Assembly: GCA_021783435.1 (NCBI GenBank)
Contig: JAJXUC010000129.1
Coordinates: forward strand, 1 to 11,161
Reading direction: 5' to 3'
DNA length: 11,161 bases
Origin: Pseudomonadota bacterium
Lineage (GTDB): Bacteria; Pseudomonadota; Gammaproteobacteria; Burkholderiales; Burkholderiaceae
Part shown: in pieces, positions 6,590 through 11,161 of the stretch
How positions within the stretch are numbered: position 1 is the stretch's first letter
How the letters are laid out: every line of letters begins with the position of its first letter
Program-made: the position numbers and the translations under genes
The notes under the pieces: model-generated
Told to the model about the DNA's origin: nothing
Database searches by the model: none
What the model saw: only the letters and a program-made list of their open reading frames with translations

Positions 6590-8509
6590 TCACGGCGAAT
6601 TGGAGGGCCAGGTCACGGGGCGGGTGAACTGGAACAGGGGCGCCTGCTCACCTTGGGCGTGGTCTTCGGCCCAGATGACATAAGTGTTGCGGCCTTGCGA
6701 TTTTGCGCGGTACATCGCGGTGTCGGCGCGCAGCATCAAGGTTTCAAGCGGGCATGGCGAGGCGGGGTCGTCGCTGGCGATGCCGATGCTGGCGCTCGAG
6801 CGCAGGGGCTGGCCATGCAGTCCTTGCAGAACATAGGGAGCGCGCAGGCGTTCGAGCAAATGCGCCGCCAGATCCTCGGCCAGGCGTGGCGAGGGGAGGT
6901 TGGGCAACAGGACGGCGAATTCGTCGCCGCCGAGCCTGGCACAGACCGCATCCTGTCCCGCGGCCGCCTCGATGCGCTGCGCGGCCGCTTGAATGAGCGC
7001 ATCGCCGGCGGCATGCCCGAACACATCGTTGATGCGCTTGAGGCCGTCGAGATCCAGCCACAGCACAGCCAGCACGGCGCCGCTGCGATGGGTGCGCTCA
7101 AGTGCTTTCGAGCCGGCGTCGAACAATCCCGTTCGATTGTTGAGCCCGGTCAGTGGATCTTGCATGGCCAGGGCCTGCAGGCGAAGTGTGCGTTCACGCA
7201 TTTGCGCTACGCGGATGGACAGGCCGAAGCTCAGCAACAGGGCGAGCAGCACGGCGACCCACTCGAAGGCGTCCGTGGTCCAGACGTTCTCGGGAAACAG
7301 CCCGGCGCTACGCCCCAAGGTGGCAAACCCGCTTGCAAGCATGAGCACGCTGCTCACCAGGAGGATCCCTGCGGGCACGAATTGGTGGCGCGTGCGCAGC
7401 GTGGCGGTCAGCGTGATGGCGACGGCGCTGATGGCGATGAGCAAGAGTGAGGGCAGCAGGAGCCAGGTGGTGCCGGGAATCAGCCGAACCAGAGCCAGTG
7501 CGACGCAGAACCACTGCAGCAGGGCAAGGGCAAGGTCGGCGTAGGGCAGGCGCTGCGCCAGCAGGAGATAGATGCGCACGAAGAACAGGCCTCCTGCGCA
7601 CATGAGCAGGGAGGCGGTCACGGGCAGCAAGGCCTGGATGGCGTATTGCTCTGGCCAGACGTAGAGTTGGCCGATGCCGGTGACCGCGGCGAGATACAGC
7701 ATCGTCCCCGCCTGCCACAGCACGTAGGCGGCATAGGCTGGGTCGCGGGAACTGAGGAACAGCGCTCCGTTGTAGAGGAGCAGCGCGAGCAGCAGGCCGA
7801 AAAACAGGCCCTGGACGAGCGCGTCGTGATGTGTGCGCGCCTCGTAGGCCGATGGCTGCCACAGGCGCATCACGGGCGCGATGGCCTCATGCTGCTCCAA
7901 CTTCAGCATGAGTGTGGAGGGGTTGGTCAGGTGCGGCAGTTTGAAGGCGGTATGGCGCAGGTCGCGCAGACGCTTGAGCGGGAGCGGCTCGGTCCCTTGG
8001 ACCGGCACACCGTCTTTCCCCTCGCTGACGAGAAAGGCTTGGGCATGCGTCCAGGTCGGCCGGCCAAGTTCGAGGACGAGCGAGCCCCGGGCGCCGGGGT
8101 CGGGTTGCAGCCGGATTCGCACCCACACGGCGTGGTTGATCAAGCCGAGATTGTTCCCTGAGGGGCGGGTGAACACATGATCGGGGACCATGGACGCCTG
8201 CGCGGCGGAAAGCTTCTCGGCGTCCGCTTGCCGCCAGACGCCGAAACGCAGACCCACATCGGTGCGGGATGCGTGGGCCGATGGTCGGACGCGGGGAAGG
8301 CCGGTGAGCGTGCGCGGTTCGGCAGACTTGGGGCTGGGCGCTGGGATTTTCGACGGCTGGTTCGCTGTTGGGATGGCGGTTCGCGGCCCCGCTCCTGGCG
8401 CGTTTGCCGGCAGCGCGGGCTGGGCATGGGGCCGGTCTGTGACGAGCACGCCGGCACACATCAAGATGGCCAGCGGCCAGACGACGTGCAGAGCATGGCC
8501 CACTTGCAT
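6590..8509 (-). CDS. 7TMR-DISM receptor diguanylate cyclase (GGDEF)
   Basis: This is a 639-residue inner-membrane signalling protein predicted to make cyclic di-GMP from two GTP. Residues 1-30 look like a signal peptide (hydrophobic core, then DRPHAQ). A Pro/Ala-rich stretch (about 31-82) leads to a periplasmic sensor domain of the 7TMR-DISM extracellular type (about 84-220), which often binds carbohydrates or similar ligands. Seven membrane helices follow (about 230-433), starting GLFFGLLLALLLYNGALFL. A short helical linker then leads to the GGDEF domain (about 445-615), with DPLTGLNNR (451-459), metal-site D486 in DLDGLKRIND, and an intact GGDEF motif at 527-531. The inhibitory RxxD I-site normally found just upstream is absent (AGQDA at 517-521), so product feedback through it is unlikely. 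The ATG at 8509 is chosen for the signal peptide and for GGGGAG 3 nt upstream. No EAL domain is present. Confidence 0.93.
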   Translation of the reverse strand: MQVGHALHVVWPLAILMCAGVLVTDRPHAQPALPANAPGAGPRTAIPTANQPSKIPAPSPKSAEPRTLTGLPRVRPSAHASRTDVGLRFGVWRQADAEKLSAAQASMVPDHVFTRPSGNNLGLINHAVWVRIRLQPDPGARGSLVLELGRPTWTHAQAFLVSEGKDGVPVQGTEPLPLKRLRDLRHTAFKLPHLTNPSTLMLKLEQHEAIAPVMRLWQPSAYEARTHHDALVQGLFFGLLLALLLYNGALFLSSRDPAYAAYVLWQAGTMLYLAAVTGIGQLYVWPEQYAIQALLPVTASLLMCAGGLFFVRIYLLLAQRLPYADLALALLQWFCVALALVRLIPGTTWLLLPSLLLIAISAVAITLTATLRTRHQFVPAGILLVSSVLMLASGFATLGRSAGLFPENVWTTDAFEWVAVLLALLLSFGLSIRVAQMRERTLRLQALAMQDPLTGLNNRTGLFDAGSKALERTHRSGAVLAVLWLDLDGLKRINDVFGHAAGDALIQAAAQRIEAAAGQDAVCARLGGDEFAVLLPNLPSPRLAEDLAAHLLERLRAPYVLQGLHGQPLRSSASIGIASDDPASPCPLETLMLRADTAMYRAKSQGRNTYVIWAEDHAQGEQAPLFQFTRPVTWPSNSP

Positions 8510-8524
8510 GGACTCCCCGAGGTT

Positions 8525-8554
8525 CAGGCCGGAAGGCCTGCCATGGACAGGCAG
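8525..8554 (-). repeat. Overlapping inverted repeats in the diguanylate cyclase leader
   Basis: CAGGCC (8525-8530) pairs with GGCCTG (8535-8540) around a 4-nt loop. The second arm can instead pair as GCCTG (8536-8540) with CAGGC (8548-8552), or CTGCC (8538-8542) with GGCAG (8550-8554). The foldings exclude each other. They sit 15-45 nt upstream of the ATG at 8509, next to the ribosome-binding site. This could be a regulatory leader or operator, or chance in GC-rich DNA. Confidence 0.35.
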
Positions 8555-8618
8555 TGTAGGCGGGCAGCAGCGCGCCGCCATCGCTTGTTTGGGGGAAGGG
8601 GGCGCTGTCGCGCGGGGC

Positions 8619-9530
8619 TCAGTTCTTCGGGCGCAGCAAGGCGATCAGGCCGTTGAGTTCGTCGAGCGAATGAAAGGCCAGGCTGATCTCGCCGCGCAAG
8701 GCCTTCCCGCTCTTCTTGACGCGGATCTGCACGGGCGCGGCGAGATGCTCGGACAGTTCGGTGGCGAGACGCTCGAGATCCCTTGCTTCGCGATCGGGAC
8801 GGGCCGTGGGGCGATGCTTCGAGCCGTCCGGCTGTGCGGCGCGGGCGCAAAGACGCTCGGTCTCGCGGACCGACAGCTGCTTGGCGTGCACTTGTTGCGC
8901 GACCTGGATCTGATTCGCCGCATCCAGCGCCAGCAGTGCGCGAGCATGGCCCATGTCCAGGTCGCCGGCCAGCAGCATGGCTTGCACGGGCTCGACGAGA
9001 TTGATCAATCGCAGCAGGTTGCTCACGGCTGCGCGCGAGCGGCCGACGGCCTGCGCCGCTTGTTCATGCGTGAAATGAAATTCGGCGATCAGGCGCTGGA
9101 TGCCCTGGGCTTCCTCGAGCGGGTTGAGGTCTTCGCGCTGGATGTTTTCGATCAACGCCATGGCCAGCGCGGCCTGGTCCGGCACTTCGCGCACCAGCAC
9201 CGGGACGCTGTCGAGCCCGGCCAGGCGCGCGGCGCGGCTGCGGCGCTCGCCGGCGATGATCTCGTAGCGCCCTTCTCCCAGCGGCCGCACCAGGATCGGC
9301 TGCATCACGCCTTGCGCCTTGATGCTCTCGGCCAGTTCGTACAGCGCACCCTCGTCCATGCGGGTGCGAGGCTGGTATTTGCCTGGCACCAGCGCGTCGA
9401 GCGGGAGGGTCGAGGGACTGCCCGCCGGCGCGATGTCCGCGCCCTGCGCGCCGAGCAGGGCTTCAAGTCCGAGGCCTAGACCTTTTCGCTTCTTGCCGGT
9501 GGAGGGAGTTGGAGATGGATTCGCGCTCAT
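8619..9530 (-). CDS. parB: Chromosome partitioning protein ParB
   Basis: This is a 303-residue ParB/Spo0J-type protein that loads on parS sites near the origin, uses CTP to slide and spread, and drives origin segregation together with ParA. The N-terminal KRKGLGLGLEALLG (14-27) is the usual ParA-interacting segment. The CTP-binding ParB/Srx domain follows with KYQPRTRMDE (51-60) and GERRSRA (94-100). ENIQREDLNPLEEA (128-141) leads to a helix-turn-helix at about 154-175 (FTHEQAAQAVGRSRAAVSNL) for parS recognition, and the C-terminal dimerisation domain is about 250-303. The length is normal. The ATG overlaps the stop of the upstream hydrolase gene as ATGA (9530-9527), and there is no separate Shine-Dalgarno, which suggests translational coupling. 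No parS-like palindrome was spotted in this window. Confidence 0.96.
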   Translation of the reverse strand: MSANPSPTPSTGKKRKGLGLGLEALLGAQGADIAPAGSPSTLPLDALVPGKYQPRTRMDEGALYELAESIKAQGVMQPILVRPLGEGRYEIIAGERRSRAARLAGLDSVPVLVREVPDQAALAMALIENIQREDLNPLEEAQGIQRLIAEFHFTHEQAAQAVGRSRAAVSNLLRLINLVEPVQAMLLAGDLDMGHARALLALDAANQIQVAQQVHAKQLSVRETERLCARAAQPDGSKHRPTARPDREARDLERLATELSEHLAAPVQIRVKKSGKALRGEISLAFHSLDELNGLIALLRPKN

Positions 9531-10114
9531 GGATGGCGTGTCGCTTGGTTTGTGGTGGATGGCGCGATGGCCTGGGTGGCGAGTTCGAGCAGCCAGGCGC
9601 GCCCTTGCGGCCAGTCGCCCAGTTCGCTGTCGGTATTGATGTGCCCGAGCGGCCCGGCATCGGTCCGGCGCGCGCCCCAGGCGGCAGCCAGCCCGGAGGC
9701 GGCGGAAACCGAACAGAACGGATCGTTGCTGCTGTGGACGAGGTGGGCGGGAAACGGCAGCGGCTGTGTTGTTGCGGGCCTCCAGCCGTACAAAGCCGCG
9801 GGCAGCGTCGGTTGGTCGAGGTCGGGGGGTGCGACCAGGAGTGCTCCGCGGACGCGGCCGGTATGCCGGCTGGTGTTTGCCCAGGCGCTGGCGAGATGGC
9901 AGCCAAGGCTGTGGGCAGCCAGGAGTATGGGCGCTCGCGCCTCCAGCACGGCGGTTTCGAGTTGGCAGAGCCAGTCACCGCGCAGCGGGGTGTCCCAGTC
10001 ATGCTGCTGCACGCGCCGGTCGCCATGGCATTGCTCCCACAGGCTTTGCCAATGCCGGGGACCGGAGCCTTGCCAGCCCGGGAGAAGCAGAATGGTGTGG
10101 TCGGCGGGCGTCAT
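9527..10114 (-). CDS. RBBP9/YdeN-type alpha/beta hydrolase located between parA and parB
   Basis: This is a 195-residue single-domain serine hydrolase, the usual size for the RBBP9/YdeN family. Near the start is LLPGWQGSGPRHWQ (11-23), the family signature loop. The nucleophile elbow is AHSLGC with S69, the acid is D131 in SSNDPF, and the histidine is H158 in GPLGHIN, followed by the typical LGDWPQG. The catalytic triad is therefore complete. There is no signal peptide, so it is cytoplasmic. Bacterial family members are mostly uncharacterised, and some show esterase activity. The start at 10114 fits the fold and overlaps the parA stop as ATGA (10114-10111); its own stop overlaps the parB start in the same way. 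It is thus the middle gene of a tightly coupled parA-hydrolase-parB unit. A role in segregation or in something merely co-expressed cannot be told from sequence. Confidence 0.9.
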   Translation of the reverse strand: MTPADHTILLLPGWQGSGPRHWQSLWEQCHGDRRVQQHDWDTPLRGDWLCQLETAVLEARAPILLAAHSLGCHLASAWANTSRHTGRVRGALLVAPPDLDQPTLPAALYGWRPATTQPLPFPAHLVHSSNDPFCSVSAASGLAAAWGARRTDAGPLGHINTDSELGDWPQGRAWLLELATQAIAPSTTNQATRHP

Positions 10115-10914
10115 GGTTGCACCGCTGCGGCTGGCGTCCTCGCTGCTGGAGCTTGCACCCGACGGACCATTTCCTCGGCAAATTCGATGTAGGCCTGGGC
10201 GCCGCGGCTCGATTTGTCGAAGACGACACCCGGTTGGCCGTAGCTCGGGGCTTCCGCCAGACGCACATTGCGCGGAATCACGCTTTCGAACACCTTGGCG
10301 CCGAAGTGGGTCTTGAGTTGCTCGCTCACCTGCTGTTGCAGGGTGATGCGCGGGTCGAACATCACGCGCAGGAGGCCGATCAGGACGAGGTCGGGGTTCA
10401 GCTTGGTGTGGACTTGGCGCACGGTATTGACCAGATCCGACAAGCCTTCGAGGGCGAAGTACTCGCACTGCATGGGCACGACGACGCCATGCGCTGCGCA
10501 CAAGCCGTTGAGTGTCAGCAGTCCGAGCGATGGCGGTGAGTCGATGAGGACGAAGTCGTAGTCCGCCTGTACGGCCTTGAGCGCGTCCTTGAGCCGATGT
10601 TCGCGCCGCTCCAGGTCCACCAGCTCCACCTCGGCACCGGCCAGCTCGCGGTTGGCGCCGAGCACGTCGTACCCCGCAATCGCGCTGTGGCGCCTTGCTT
10701 CGGCAATGGAGGCCAGCCCGAGCAGGACTTGATAGACGCTAGGCGCCAGGCTGCGCTTGTCGACCCCCGAGCCCATGGTCGCGTTGCCCTGTGGATCGAG
10801 GTCGACAAGCAAGACGCGCTGGCCGACCTGCGCCAGCCCGGCGGCGAGATTGACACTGGTGGTGGTCTTGCCGACGCCGCCTTTCTGATTGGCGACGCAA
10901 AATACCGATGCCAT
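10111..10914 (-). CDS. parA: Chromosome partitioning ATPase ParA
   Basis: This is a 267-residue ParA/Soj-type Walker ATPase that binds DNA non-specifically in its ATP form and is stimulated by ParB. The deviant Walker A motif KGGVGKTTT is at 11-19. The second motif is VLLVDLDPQGN, the Walker B-like VLIDSPPSLGLL follows, and RNVRLAEAPSYG lies near the C-terminus; all are typical of chromosomal ParA. The short form without an N-terminal helix-turn-helix marks it as chromosomal rather than plasmid type Ia. It ends in an Ala/Pro-rich tail of about 14 residues. The start at 10914 has AGGAG 5 nt upstream. It follows rsmG by 8 nt and overlaps the hydrolase gene by 4 nt. Confidence 0.97.
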   Translation of the reverse strand: MASVFCVANQKGGVGKTTTSVNLAAGLAQVGQRVLLVDLDPQGNATMGSGVDKRSLAPSVYQVLLGLASIAEARRHSAIAGYDVLGANRELAGAEVELVDLERREHRLKDALKAVQADYDFVLIDSPPSLGLLTLNGLCAAHGVVVPMQCEYFALEGLSDLVNTVRQVHTKLNPDLVLIGLLRVMFDPRITLQQQVSEQLKTHFGAKVFESVIPRNVRLAEAPSYGQPGVVFDKSSRGAQAYIEFAEEMVRRVQAPAARTPAAAVQP

Positions 10915-10919
10915 CCTGT

Positions 10920-10924
10920 CTCCT
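10920..10924 (-). promoter_or_regulatory. parA: Ribosome-binding site of parA
   Basis: AGGAG lies 5 nt before the parA ATG and overlaps the TAG stop codon of rsmG (10925-10923). The arrangement suggests that ribosomes finishing rsmG can pass on to parA. It is the strongest Shine-Dalgarno in the window and fixes the parA start at 10914. Confidence 0.85.
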
Positions 10925-11161
10925 AGCGTGAGTCTTGGGGTTGCGTTGCAATGCTGCGTCGCAGCATCCAAACCACGCAGCGTTGGGCTTGCAGACCCGG
11001 TACGGTCAGGATCTGCACACGGGTTTCGAGATCGGCGGGCAGCGCCGCGAGCTCCTCCTGTGGAGGGATGCCCTTCATCGCAGCCCAACGGCCTTTTGCC
11101 GCCAGAAGGGGCGCGGTCAGTTTCACCAGCGTGGCCAAGTCGCTGAAGGCTCGGCTGGTGA
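10923..11161 (-). CDS. rsmG: 16S rRNA (guanine-N7) methyltransferase RsmG, C-terminal part (cut by window end)
   Basis: About 79 C-terminal residues are visible, and the gene continues beyond the window. RsmG (GidB) uses S-adenosylmethionine to methylate N7 of G527 in 16S rRNA. The visible part begins TSRAFSDLATLVKLTAPLL, matching the conserved SRAF segment late in the methyltransferase fold. KGRWAAMKGIPPQEELAAL follows, which fits the conserved region after it. The ending RCVVWMLRRS also fits the last strand, apart from a short tail. The position immediately before parA is the classic order (mnmG-)rsmG-parA-parB. The gene is identified by both sequence and synteny. Its 5' end, and any promoter for the operon, are outside the window. 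Confidence 0.92.
   Translation of the reverse strand, partial: TSRAFSDLATLVKLTAPLLAAKGRWAAMKGIPPQEELAALPADLETRVQILTVPGLQAQRCVVWMLRRSIATQPQDSR

Noticed and set aside
8190..9479. Open plus-strand frame (429 codons) opposite parB and the 5' part of the cyclase
   Set aside because: It is antisense to ParB, whose motifs are unmistakable, and spans two genes and their gap without any family resemblance.
8510..11161. parS centromere sites near parAB
   Set aside because: I looked for the TGTTNCACGTGAAACA-type palindrome and saw none here or elsewhere in the window. parS may lie outside it.
1..11161. tRNA, rRNA, CRISPR array, insertion sequence or prophage signals
   Set aside because: No cloverleaf, regularly spaced direct repeats, transposase or phage-type protein was seen. 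The frames are ordinary, GC-rich chromosomal genes.

Overview
The window is GC-rich, densely coding DNA that looks like the chromosome of a betaproteobacterium of the order Burkholderiales. The markers are a PhaM-type polyhydroxyalkanoate granule protein, an aa3-type oxidase of the betaproteobacterial kind, a DUF3108 protein, and a chromosomal rsmG-parA-parB cluster. The genus cannot be fixed from this sequence; a Thiomonas-like organism is only a guess. An rsmG-parA-parB cluster normally lies near the replication origin, so the right end is probably origin-proximal.

Layout from left to right. Positions 1-996 (+) hold the C-terminal part of cytochrome c oxidase subunit I, cut by the window edge. 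A strong hairpin follows. Next is an FNR-type regulator (1094-1783, +) with a full set of candidate cluster cysteines. It converges with a membrane-anchored DUF3108 protein (1796-3133, -). A 215-bp divergent intergenic region separates that gene from a fumarylacetoacetate hydrolase family enzyme (3349-4329, +). Tandem hairpins and a candidate promoter precede phaM (4454-5209, +), and a FIST-domain sensor gene (5351-6571, +) comes next. The FIST gene converges, 18 bp apart, with a signal-peptide/7TM/GGDEF diguanylate cyclase (6590-8509, -). The right end is a minus-strand operon, in transcription order: rsmG (partial), parA, an RBBP9/YdeN-type alpha/beta hydrolase, and parB.

How the genes work together. 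The right-hand operon is the clearest unit. rsmG stops 8 nt before parA, and the parA ribosome-binding site overlaps the rsmG stop codon. parA/hydrolase and hydrolase/parB each share an ATGA stop/start overlap. This puts an intact serine hydrolase, translationally coupled, between the two segregation genes. At the left end the oxidase gene and the oxygen/redox-type regulator are neighbours and may form a respiratory control pair. The centre combines storage-granule organisation (phaM) with two signalling proteins (FIST and GGDEF), but no direct partnership is shown by sequence.

I found no tRNA, rRNA, CRISPR array, insertion sequence or phage gene. No gene-free stretch exceeds 300 bp. No wholly new system is evident. 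The points most worth a second look are the hydrolase inside parAB, the non-canonical residues in the oxidase subunit, and several uncatalogued hairpins.
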